DNA of 19,329 bases from Desulfobacteraceae bacterium. GTDB taxonomy: Bacteria > Desulfobacterota > Desulfobacteria > Desulfobacterales > Desulfobacteraceae. This document shows, piece after piece, positions 1 through 6,730 of the stretch. The notes beneath the pieces are model-generated. The model searched no databases. It was not told the DNA's origin and saw only the letters and a list, made by a program, of their open reading frames with translations. Made by a program: the position numbers and the translations under genes. The stretch is from assembly GCA_022712835.1 (NCBI GenBank), contig JAFLJU010000227.1:1-19329 (forward strand). Direction: 5' to 3'. Numbering within the stretch: position 1 is the stretch's first letter; each line of letters starts with the position of its first letter.

Positions 1-13
1 CGGCCTTGCTAAG

Positions 14-1228
14 TTGTCCATGCGACTCCCAGGAACAGAAGGACTCTTTTTAAAAAAGTTTGTTCAAACACTTAAACAGGAGATGATTCCCATTGAAATT
101 GTAGATTCAAATGGGAAAAAATATGCAACCGGTCCGGGGAATATCCAGCATCAACTTTTGATCAAGGATCCAAAGTTTTTCAATGCATTGATATCGCCGA
201 ATGCGTTTTCCCTGGGAGAAGCATATGTCAAAGGTTATTTTGATGTGTCCGGCAGTATTCGGGATTTGTATGAAATGGTCTGTAGTAAATTACTGGATAC
301 GGATCAGCCAAAGAGTCTTTTGACCAGAGTTTCCAATTATTTTGTTAAGGACAGGGAAAAAGAAAAACAAAATATCGAACACCACTATGATGTCCCCAGT
401 AGTTTCTATCGATTGTTTCTGGGGCAAACCATGGGCTATACCTGCGGTTACTATGCACGTCAAGATACCTCCATGTTAGAAGCCCAGAATGAAAAAATGG
501 AAATAATCTGTAGAAAACTTCGGTTAAAGCAAGGGGATCGTCTGTTGGATATTGGCTGTGGCTGGGGAAATTTTGCGGTGTATGCGGCAAAAAATTACCA
601 GGTTCATGTGACGGGGATTACCTTAAGTTGCGAACAAAAAGAGTATGCTGATCAATGGATTCAAAGAGAAGGGCTTGAAGATCAAATACAGATCGATATT
701 TTAAATTACAGGGATCTGGGGAATGAAAAATTTGATAAAATAACATGCGTGGGAATGTCCGAGCATGTGGGACGACTAAATATGAAATCGTTTTTTCAAT
801 CAGTCTATAATTGTCTGAGGGAGGATGGTCTTTTCCTCCAGCATACCATCACCACAAATATCAGGCATAAAAAAGGGTATAAAAATTCATTCCTGGATAC
901 CTTTATGTTCCCCGGAGGAGAACTGATGTTGCAACAGGAATTGGTTGACCTCTCAAGCGTTGCAGGGTTTGAATTATTAAATGCAGAGAATTTCAGAGTT
1001 CACTATGTCAAAACCTTGAGCGATTGGATTGGCCGAATGGAGGCCAACAAGGGAAAACTACTTAAGATTGTTTCAGAAGATGTATACCGGGTCTATCATG
1101 TGTTTTTTATCGGTTCCCTGGTATCCTTTCGGCAAAAGGAAATCGCAATATTTCAAAATCTCTTTTATAAATCGGGCCTTGGGGAATCCAAATGGAATTA
1201 TTTTTTAACACCCTTTTCTAAAATTTAA
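14..1228 (+). CDS. cfa: Cyclopropane-fatty-acyl-phospholipid synthase family SAM methyltransferase
   Basis: Predicted to transfer a methylene group from S-adenosylmethionine to the double bond of unsaturated acyl chains in membrane phospholipids. The SAM-binding loop is clear at residues 177-186 (LLDIGCGWGN). Upstream lies the family motif HHYDVPSSFYRLF (about 123-135), followed by MGYTCGYY with Cys144. EHVG (Glu250), LQHTI (His277) and MFPGGEL (298-304) match the expected bicarbonate-site and lipid-site positions of E. coli Cfa. Length (about 404 aa) fits the family. The start is uncertain: TTG at 14 and ATG at 20 both lack a convincing ribosome site, and the frame stays open to base 1, so the true start may lie off the window. 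The cyclase gene follows 32 bp later on the same strand, so the two may be co-transcribed. Other methyl or hydroxy-methyl modifications of fatty acids by relatives cannot be excluded. Confidence 0.9.
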   Translation: MSMRLPGTEGLFLKKFVQTLKQEMIPIEIVDSNGKKYATGPGNIQHQLLIKDPKFFNALISPNAFSLGEAYVKGYFDVSGSIRDLYEMVCSKLLDTDQPKSLLTRVSNYFVKDREKEKQNIEHHYDVPSSFYRLFLGQTMGYTCGYYARQDTSMLEAQNEKMEIICRKLRLKQGDRLLDIGCGWGNFAVYAAKNYQVHVTGITLSCEQKEYADQWIQREGLEDQIQIDILNYRDLGNEKFDKITCVGMSEHVGRLNMKSFFQSVYNCLREDGLFLQHTITTNIRHKKGYKNSFLDTFMFPGGELMLQQELVDLSSVAGFELLNAENFRVHYVKTLSDWIGRMEANKGKLLKIVSEDVYRVYHVFFIGSLVSFRQKEIAIFQNLFYKSGLGESKWNYFLTPFSKI

Positions 1229-1260
1229 GCCCAATAACGGACTTAATAGGGGGGCTAAGG

Positions 1261-2898
1261 ATGAATCAAAAACTACCGGATATCCAAAAATTTAAAGATC
1301 GGATTTTTCACAAAAAGAATGTTCTAGGAGGGTTGCTTTCTTTTTCATTAAAATTATTGGACGCAAAACTTGTCGGCCTTGTCTTTGGAACCGATATCAC
1401 CCTTTCAAGATTTTTACCGCCTGAAAAATGGGACAGGGGGGTGATGGATAAGTTTGATGGCAAAAGAATATCTGGACTCTTTTGGAAATTTTTTGGTAAA
1501 TACATTGTCAAAATCAATAAAAAATCTCCGATCCATTTATATGAGATCAATGGGTTTGGGGATAGAGTTGAAACCCAGGGCGTTATTTCCTATGTTCTTA
1601 GAAATCACCAGGATTTTTATGAAAAAGGGATAAAGATTTTAATAATTGACAACCCAGTCCAGGACGATGAAAATCCAGATCAGGATTTTGCTGATTTTTC
1701 CGTTACCTCCTATGACGGTCTTGGGTTTGATTTTCTTTCAAATATTAAGGTCAATACAAATATTACAAGGCAATTTAATCCCAAAAATTTTATTGCCGCC
1801 TATATCCCGGATTATGGTGCCATTGTTTTTAATACGCTTGCCCCGGATTTGCTGTCAAAAAAAAATGGAAGCTTTTCCAGAGAGACAGAGCTTAGAAAAC
1901 GACTGGATATCCTTATTGCTGCAATTGAATCGGCTTCTTTGGCCTACCTGGGATTTGCAAAGGGAAAACGGGCTGAAAAGGTAATCCGGCGTAAAGAAAG
2001 GGAACTTAGAAAGACAGCAGAGTGCCTGAAGGAAAAGCAAGTTGAACTCACGGCTCAAAAAAAATATCTCCGGGCGGTGGGGGGAGTGACAGCCGAACAA
2101 TTGGACATGATACCCTTAAGCATACCAGATGGTGTGTATGCATTCATCGACATGGTGGGGTCTTCTATTATCCGGAAAAGTTTACAGCCAAGGGATTTTT
2201 TCCTGATTTTGAATTTTTGTCATGAAATATCAGCAGAGAATGCCAGCCGGTTTGCCTGTCGCGTGGATAATTTCATAGGAGATAGCGTTTTTTTTCTAAA
2301 TGTTTCTATTTTTGATGATCCAATACAAGGGAATAAGCCCGGGCATCAAGAACGAGTCATGTTGATGACCTGTATGCTGGCCTCTGTATTTAATGAGATA
2401 AATCTTTTACAGCAAGGTCGTCACCCCATGGACAGGGAGCGGCGGGTGGCCACCCTGGTAAAAACTAAGGGTATAAATATTGGGTTTAGATCGGGGCTTA
2501 CGCAAGGGACCGCATTGATAGGACCTGTGGGAAGTCGTAAACGAAAAATTATTACGGCCATTGGAAAGACCGTAGATACGGCATCCAGACTTGAAAGCTG
2601 TGGAAAAAAAGATAAAATCCATATCACAAAGGATACCTTAGAAATACTGAATACTGCCATGGTGTCAAAGGATACCCCCATCATCCGGTCCATCGTATTG
2701 GGAGAAAAAAACAGCGACTGGCTAAGGGCAAGGCAATATCTTCCATTTTTTGATTTCTATAAAAATTTATTTTCCCTGGGAAATGATGTGGTCCAAAAGC
2801 GCGGTCCTGTTTCCTACAAAGAGTTTTCAAACCAGGAAACATATCTTATTGAATGTTTACCAAGGGTTTGTCGTCCTATCGTTTGTTCGGGGATTTAA
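1261..2898 (+). CDS. Class III adenylate/guanylate cyclase domain protein with divergent active site
   Basis: C-terminal half is a class III nucleotidyl cyclase catalytic domain (about 288-465). Metal-binding Asp297 sits in VYAFIDMVGSS, and the second metal Asp341 in VDNFIGDSVFF. The stretch 404-446 (GINIGFRSGLTQGTALIGPVGS, then ITAIGKTVDTASRLES, quoted in two parts) matches the family core and keeps Arg443. Two usual residues differ: the purine-contact lysine before xxGD is Asn337, and the ribose/transition-state Asn is Asp439. A charged, probably coiled-coil linker spans about 236-270. The N-terminal 230 residues are soluble-looking and not recognised; a GAF-like sensor fold is possible but unproven. 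No transmembrane helix is obvious. A G-rich ribosome site (GGGGGG, 1250-1255) precedes the ATG. The gene follows cfa by 32 bp and ends 13 bp from the converging aminotransferase. Cyclase fold is confident; catalytic activity and base preference are not. Confidence 0.82.
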   Translation: MNQKLPDIQKFKDRIFHKKNVLGGLLSFSLKLLDAKLVGLVFGTDITLSRFLPPEKWDRGVMDKFDGKRISGLFWKFFGKYIVKINKKSPIHLYEINGFGDRVETQGVISYVLRNHQDFYEKGIKILIIDNPVQDDENPDQDFADFSVTSYDGLGFDFLSNIKVNTNITRQFNPKNFIAAYIPDYGAIVFNTLAPDLLSKKNGSFSRETELRKRLDILIAAIESASLAYLGFAKGKRAEKVIRRKERELRKTAECLKEKQVELTAQKKYLRAVGGVTAEQLDMIPLSIPDGVYAFIDMVGSSIIRKSLQPRDFFLILNFCHEISAENASRFACRVDNFIGDSVFFLNVSIFDDPIQGNKPGHQERVMLMTCMLASVFNEINLLQQGRHPMDRERRVATLVKTKGINIGFRSGLTQGTALIGPVGSRKRKIITAIGKTVDTASRLESCGKKDKIHITKDTLEILNTAMVSKDTPIIRSIVLGEKNSDWLRARQYLPFFDFYKNLFSLGNDVVQKRGPVSYKEFSNQETYLIECLPRVCRPIVCSGI

Positions 2899-2911
2899 GA
2901 CCAGGCTTTGC

Positions 2912-3766
2912 CTAAGGTTTTTCCTGGAATTTTTTTATGAATTCAAGGGTGTGTTTTTCCAATGCCTGGATAAGGATTTTCGTATTTTTTCCGGGTTTCC
3001 CCTGGCCGATGAGGGTACCATCAATTTGAATAACAGGAACCACCCCTTTATTGGTACCCGTGATGAACACTTCATCTGCTTGTAACAATTTTTCTAATTT
3101 AAGAGGTCTCTCCTCAACATTGAACAATTGATGTCCCAACGTCAAAATGACCGATCGGGTGATCCCTTTTAAAACGCCTTGGCCAGGAGTGACCAAGTGA
3201 TCCTTGAAGAAAGCAAATAAGTTGCTGGTGGTGCCCTCAAGGGCTTCATTCTTTTTGTTGACGTATATCGCCTCTACAGCGTTTTCTTCTTTTGCTTTTT
3301 TCAGTGCTATGGCAGCCTGGATATAGGAGGTGACTTTTGCATCAGGGACCTGCCTTTCCTGGTGAATGGTAATGGTTTTTACGCCATTGGCGTACCAGAG
3401 CTGGGGCAATTTTTTGATGGGGGTAACCATGACAATCAGTCTGGGCGTTTCCATGGGGGTAAAAAAATCGGGACTGGAACCGCCGGTTATAACGATCCGA
3501 ATATTGGCTTCGGCAATCCCTTGGTTGAGAGACAGGGTTTGAAGAACGATTTCTTTGATCTCCTCTTGGGTCCAGGGAAGGGATAAGCCGACCTTATGTG
3601 CGGAGTGCTCAAGTCGCAGGATATGTTCGTTCAGAAAATAAGGTCGGCCGTTATAGGTACGCATGATGTCACAGACCCCGTAACCGCGCAAAATGGAAAG
3701 GTCGTCAACCGGTAAAACCGCTTCGTCTGATGGAACATACCTTCCGTCCACATAATAAATTGTCAT
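2912..3766 (-). CDS. PLP-dependent fold-type IV aminotransferase (branched-chain / D-amino acid transaminase-like)
   Basis: A 284-residue class IV aminotransferase. These enzymes use pyridoxal phosphate and include branched-chain amino acid transaminase, D-alanine transaminase and 4-amino-4-deoxychorismate lyase. The Schiff-base lysine is Lys144 in PDAKVTSYIQAA. The glutamate that contacts the pyridine nitrogen is Glu178 in EALEGTTSNLF, a hallmark of the fold. The N-terminal YYVDGRYVPSDEAVLPVDD (4-22) and the arginine-rich LNEHILRLEHSA (45-56) are typical. The start is well supported: GGAG (complement of 3775-3778) lies 8 nt upstream of the ATG. It converges with the cyclase gene and diverges from the EI24 gene. 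Sequence alone does not settle the substrate; the overall look is close to D-amino acid or branched-chain aminotransferases. No biosynthetic neighbours help to decide. Confidence 0.88.
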   Translation of the reverse strand: MTIYYVDGRYVPSDEAVLPVDDLSILRGYGVCDIMRTYNGRPYFLNEHILRLEHSAHKVGLSLPWTQEEIKEIVLQTLSLNQGIAEANIRIVITGGSSPDFFTPMETPRLIVMVTPIKKLPQLWYANGVKTITIHQERQVPDAKVTSYIQAAIALKKAKEENAVEAIYVNKKNEALEGTTSNLFAFFKDHLVTPGQGVLKGITRSVILTLGHQLFNVEERPLKLEKLLQADEVFITGTNKGVVPVIQIDGTLIGQGKPGKNTKILIQALEKHTLEFIKKFQEKP

Positions 3767-3783
3767 GGATAAAACTCCATAAG

Positions 3784-3812
3784 TTGAAAAATTGATATTT
3801 TTATAGTAACAT
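3784..3812 (+). promoter_or_regulatory. Candidate sigma70 promoter for EI24-CULT pair
   Basis: The 82-bp divergent gap 3767-3848 is very AT-rich. On the plus strand TTGAAA (3784-3789) is followed after 17 bp by TAACAT (3807-3812), a fair -35/-10 pair. On the minus strand TATAAA (complement of 3800-3805) could serve the aminotransferase. The two would overlap. Matches are imperfect in an AT-rich background, so this is a weak call. Confidence 0.3.
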
Positions 3813-3848
3813 TTTAGAGTAAAAATAAGTATTTCACAGGGAACTTCA

Positions 3849-4589
3849 ATGGAAGGTGGTAAAATAATGGGATTTTTTTCCGGGATTAAATATAATATTA
3901 ATGGGTTTTCTTTGGCACTAAAAACGCCTTCATTATTAATGCTCGGGTTACTTAGGTTTTTTGTTGTTTTTGGGTTAACCCTTTTTTTATCCGGATTGAT
4001 TCTTTACTGGCATGAGGAAATTTTGACCATGATATGGAAAATGCCCGAGGGGTGGCTTATCTATGTGTGGAATGTTGTTGCATGGGGTTTGTCTCTTTTT
4101 CTGGCCAGCATTGCCATGGTGTTGTCTTATTTGATTGCCCAATTATTTTTTGGTGTGTTTATCATGGATTATATGTCACAAATTACCGAAAGTATAGTAC
4201 TTGGGAAAAAGCCTTCTTCTGGTCAAGGTTCCTGGGGGACACTTTTTTTCTATCTGATTCGTCAGGAAATACCCAGGGCCATCCTGCCTGTTCTCATCAC
4301 ACTTGTTATGATGTTGGCAGGTCTTTTTACCCCCTTGAGCCCTTTTATCTTTGTTCTGTCCTCTATGGTTGCCGGCATCTTTTTGGCCTGGGACAATACC
4401 GATTTAGTTCCTGCAAGAAGGATGATACCATTTGGGGAACGGATGCAATTTTTAAAGGGCAATTTACCCTTCCACCTGGGATTTGGAATTTTGTTTCTCA
4501 TCCCCTGGCTGAATATATTGTTTTTATCTTTTGCACCCGTGGGCGCCACCCTTTATTATCTGGATAAAGAACGGTCAGGGATTTCTTGA
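3849..4589 (+). CDS. EI24/CysZ-like multipass membrane protein
   Basis: A 246-residue inner-membrane protein of the EI24 (CysZ-like) family. The C-terminal signature is clear: an AWDNTDLVPARR segment, then QFLKGNLPFHLGFG, then a hydrophobic IPWLNILFLSFAPVGATLYY, which mirrors the end of CysZ. Hydrophobic segments lie at about 29-53, 71-108, 140-178 and 207-236. CysZ imports sulfate, but many EI24 proteins have no known substrate, so transport of sulfate is not claimed. The second ATG at 3867 (MGFFSGIKYN) is an equally good start: GGAAGGTGG (3851-3859) lies 7 nt before it, whereas the ATG at 3849 has only AGGGA upstream. The TGA stop (4587-4589) is followed directly by the GTG of the CULT gene in the same frame. 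Confidence 0.85.
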   Translation: MEGGKIMGFFSGIKYNINGFSLALKTPSLLMLGLLRFFVVFGLTLFLSGLILYWHEEILTMIWKMPEGWLIYVWNVVAWGLSLFLASIAMVLSYLIAQLFFGVFIMDYMSQITESIVLGKKPSSGQGSWGTLFFYLIRQEIPRAILPVLITLVMMLAGLFTPLSPFIFVLSSMVAGIFLAWDNTDLVPARRMIPFGERMQFLKGNLPFHLGFGILFLIPWLNILFLSFAPVGATLYYLDKERSGIS

Positions 4590-4964
4590 GTGTCTCTCGT
4601 CTGTAAAGAGGTGTCGGACTTTTTGCCCCGGGAGCAGTGCCAGGTCAGCCCTCTTGATGATCCGATTATTACGTGTAAAAATTGTGGTGGGATCATTACC
4701 CGGCCCTCCTGTCAAATACAAATGGACAACGCATTCAGCCATGTCTTCGCCAATCCCCATGGTCATGTATTTGTCATTGGCTGTTTTGATGATGCCCCAG
4801 GATGCGTGGCAGCTTCTCCCCCATCTTCAGAGTTTTCCTGGTTCAAAGGATATGATTGGAATGTCTCGGTCTGCCATCGGTGTGACATCCATTTGGGTTG
4901 GATTTTTCGGTGTGATAGCGATAGGTTTTTTGGACTTATACTGGACAAATTGATTTTCCCCTGA
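4590..4964 (+). CDS. Stand-alone CULT-domain (bacterial cereblon-like) protein
   Basis: A 124-residue protein that is essentially one CULT domain, the thalidomide/cyclic-imide-binding fold of human cereblon. Zinc ligands are Cys29 and Cys32 (CKNC) and Cys95 and Cys98 (CHRC). The three tryptophans of the ligand cage are Trp84, Trp90 and Trp104, in SWFKGYDWNV and HLGWIF; human cereblon has W380, W386 and W400 in the same arrangement. The loop NPHG (55-58) and the end FFGLILDKLIFP also match. Human His378, just before the first Trp pair, is Phe82 here. The length equals that of the characterised Magnetospirillum protein MsCI4. It starts with GTG directly after the EI24 stop, with AGGGA 9 nt upstream, so it is translationally coupled. 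The bacterial function is unknown; binding of cyclic imides or related damaged peptide ends is inferred from the conserved cage. No ubiquitin-type partner domain is present. Confidence 0.9.
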   Translation: MSLVCKEVSDFLPREQCQVSPLDDPIITCKNCGGIITRPSCQIQMDNAFSHVFANPHGHVFVIGCFDDAPGCVAASPPSSEFSWFKGYDWNVSVCHRCDIHLGWIFRCDSDRFFGLILDKLIFP

Positions 4965-5016
4965 AAAATATAAAGAAAAAACAATCTATAAAAAAACAAT
5001 AAAGGGAAAAAATATT

Positions 5017-5044
5017 TTGACAATTTCGGTATATTTTATATACT
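5017..5044 (+). promoter_or_regulatory. Strong sigma70-type promoter for the small Arg/Asp-rich protein
   Basis: A perfect -35 TTGACA (5017-5022), a 16-bp spacer and a -10 TATACT (5039-5044, five of six to consensus). This predicts a start near 5051 and an untranslated leader of about 110 nt before the ATG at 5162. The 197-bp gap 4965-5161 is otherwise A-rich and no terminator hairpin for the preceding gene is evident. Confidence 0.65.
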
Positions 5045-5055
5045 TAATGCATTAA
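5044..5055. promoter_or_regulatory. Perfect 12-bp palindrome overlapping -10 and start site
   Basis: TTAATGCATTAA is its own reverse complement. It shares a base with the -10 box and covers the predicted transcription start, where a repressor would sit. No further arms extend the symmetry. The operator role is inferred from position only. Confidence 0.4.
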
Positions 5056-5161
5056 TACCTCATCTGAACTGACGTTCGTAATATATTCATACCTGATTTT
5101 CACTTTTCCAAAAATAAATTAAATAATCGTAAGCAACAACATCAGGAAAGGAAAATGTATT

Positions 5162-5404
5162 ATGAAAGGAACAATGAAACACAAAAAAGAATCAGTGGAG
5201 CAAAAAGAAAAAGTCCATGTAAAACGAAACTTAAGTGACCGAAGACTTTCGGTAGATCGTCGTATTTTGGACATGGGGCCAGGATATCCAGGTTCTGAAA
5301 CGAGAATCTCCATTAAGGAGAGACGAAGGGGATGGGAAGACCGATATGGGTGGGAGCGAGTCAGCAGATGGAGTAGTTTGCCTGTTTATCCTGATTTGCC
5401 CTAA
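5162..5404 (+). CDS. Small Arg/Asp-rich hypothetical protein
   Basis: An 80-residue soluble protein of unknown function, not assigned to a named family. It has a lysine/glutamate-rich N-terminus (1-22), then repeated basic-acidic units: SDRR (26-29), VDRR (32-35), KERRRGWEDR (53-62). A GPGYPGSETR turn (40-49) separates the units. Tryptophans cluster near the C-terminus. Dense xDRR motifs are common in small uncharacterised proteins of proteobacteria, but I know no assigned role; binding to nucleic acid or another polyanion is a guess. AGGAAAGG (5143-5150) precedes the ATG with suitable spacing. It stands alone behind its own strong promoter. An overlapping 27-codon frame from ATG 5155 is closer to the same ribosome site but looks non-coding. 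Low complexity makes this call less certain than its neighbours. Confidence 0.6.
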   Translation: MKGTMKHKKESVEQKEKVHVKRNLSDRRLSVDRRILDMGPGYPGSETRISIKERRRGWEDRYGWERVSRWSSLPVYPDLP

Positions 5405-5673
5405 GCCTTTGTCACCCTTTTTTTTTATTAGTGGTTACCCCGCCTGTTTTCAAACCATCGCCGTATTGTTTATAAATTTAAAAATAAAAAAATTTGACCT
5501 TAAGGTTTTTATCCTAAGTTTTGCCTTATTTCACTTCTGTGAAGATCAAAATAGTTGGCAGATTGTTTTTCAAGTTTCACCTGTTTCCTCCATTGTCCTG
5601 ATTCTCCGTTCATGGTAATAGGGACTCATGATTTTTTAGTCCTTAGTTAATTTGATTTATAGGGGATCTTTCT
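5405..5673. other. Intergenic stretch upstream of the epimerase gene
   Basis: About 270 bp with no supported gene. A T-run (5416-5427) follows the small-protein stop but has no tight GC hairpin before it. TTCAC-TTCT-GTGAA (5530-5543) is a short hairpin of uncertain meaning. AGGGGAT (5661-5667) is the ribosome site of the epimerase gene, 6 nt before its ATG. No convincing promoter was seen. Confidence 0.5.
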
Positions 5674-6708
5674 ATGAATGTTCTTGTGACCGGAGTCGCA
5701 GGTTTTATTGGATATAGCCTGACTTTGCGGCTACTTGCAGCCGGACAAAATGTTGTGGGTATTGATAATTTAAATGATTATTATGATGTCAATTTAAAGA
5801 AAGACCGACTGGCCCTATTAAAAGAAGCAGGGCAAAAAAAAGCGGGGGGCAAAAAAAAATCAGGATTTACTTTTTTGCAGATGGATTTGGCAGACAGAAG
5901 CAGCATAAAAGAGCTGTTTGACACCCATTTATTTGATTGTGTGGTCAATCTGGCTGCCCAGGCCGGTGTTCGTTATAGCATTGAAAATCCTGCTTCCTAT
6001 GTGGATTCAAACATTGTGGGGTTCGGCAATATCCTGGAGGGATGCCGTCACTCAAAGGTCAAACATTTGGTGTATGCTTCCAGCAGCTCTGTCTACGGGC
6101 TGAATACCCGGATGCCTTTTTCTGTACACCATAACGTGGATCATCCTATCAGCCTCTATGCTGCATCAAAAAAGGCCAATGAACTCATGGCCCATACCTA
6201 TAGTTATTTGTATCAGTTGCCCACAACCGGTCTGCGCTTTTTTACGGTGTACGGCCCTTGGGGGCGACCGGATATGGCCCTTTTCTTATTTACCAGGGCC
6301 ATTCTGGATAACAAGCCCATCAAAGTGTTTAATAATGGGAGCATGGAGCGCGATTTCACTTATATCGACGATATTGTGGAGGGTGTGATAAGGGTAATGG
6401 AAAAAATCCCAACATCTGACCCTGATTGGTCCTCGGATGATCCCACTGCGTCGTCAAGCTGTGTTCCTTATAAATTATATAATATCGGAAATAATCACCC
6501 GGTAAAACTCATGGATTTCATCCATGCCGTTGAACAAGCCATTGGAAAAAAAGCTCAGATTGATTATTTGCCGATGCAGCCAGGAGATGTGCCTGCCACC
6601 TATGCCGATGTGAATGACCTGATATCTGATATCGGATTCAAGCCATCCACATCCATTGACAAGGGGATTGGAAGTTTTGTTGATTGGTACAAGGCATATT
6701 ATGTCTGA
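5674..6708 (+). CDS. NAD-dependent sugar-nucleotide epimerase, probably UDP-glucuronate 4-epimerase
   Basis: A 344-residue extended short-chain dehydrogenase/reductase. The NAD-binding TGVAGFIG (6-13) is followed by the family's [16 protein letters not shown] (31-46), typical of UDP-glucuronate 4-epimerases, which interconvert UDP-glucuronate and UDP-galacturonate in the cytoplasm. The catalytic pair is Tyr162 and Lys166 in YAASKK, with the Ser cluster at 136-139. [15 protein letters not shown] (188-202) is characteristic of the same subgroup. A lysine/glycine-rich run at 53-64 ([12 protein letters not shown]) is encoded by three homopolymer tracts. A UDP-glucose dehydrogenase gene at 17352 would provide the substrate. 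A good ribosome site precedes the ATG. The gene converges with pepN across 22 bp. Related 4-epimerases acting on other UDP-sugars are the main alternative. Confidence 0.9.
   Translation: MNVLVTGVAGFIGYSLTLRLLAAGQNVVGIDNLNDYYDVNLKKDRLALLKEAGQKKAGGKKKSGFTFLQMDLADRSSIKELFDTHLFDCVVNLAAQAGVRYSIENPASYVDSNIVGFGNILEGCRHSKVKHLVYASSSSVYGLNTRMPFSVHHNVDHPISLYAASKKANELMAHTYSYLYQLPTTGLRFFTVYGPWGRPDMALFLFTRAILDNKPIKVFNNGSMERDFTYIDDIVEGVIRVMEKIPTSDPDWSSDDPTASSSCVPYKLYNIGNNHPVKLMDFIHAVEQAIGKKAQIDYLPMQPGDVPATYADVNDLISDIGFKPSTSIDKGIGSFVDWYKAYYV
5834..5859 (+). repeat. Cluster of homopolymer tracts (A8, G6, A9) in the epimerase gene
   Basis: Within 26 bp of coding sequence lie A8 (5834-5841), G6 (5844-5849) and A9 (5851-5859). 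They encode the Lys/Gly-rich loop around residues 54-62. Such tracts are prone to slippage, either in the cell or in sequencing. The frame is intact here. Confidence 0.85.
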
Positions 6709-6730
6709 TGGTTTAAAATAAGGCCCCGGC

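Noticed and set aside
4587..4625. Selenocysteine decoding of the EI24/CULT TGA
   Set aside because: No stable bacterial SECIS-like stem-loop is evident just downstream by eye, and the GTG with its own ribosome site gives a complete CULT protein. Kept only as a test under the junction finding.
4531..4953. 140-codon plus-strand frame overlapping the CULT gene
   Set aside because: It is in another frame of a gene whose zinc and tryptophan motifs are unmistakable.
5530..5543. TTCAC-TTCT-GTGAA hairpin
   Set aside because: Short, AT-rich, not followed by a T-run and not near a start site; expected by chance in such sequence.
5346..5618. 90-codon plus-strand frame after the small Arg-rich gene
   Set aside because: Starts inside the small gene, has no ribosome site and a random-looking Phe/Ile-rich product from AT-rich intergenic DNA.
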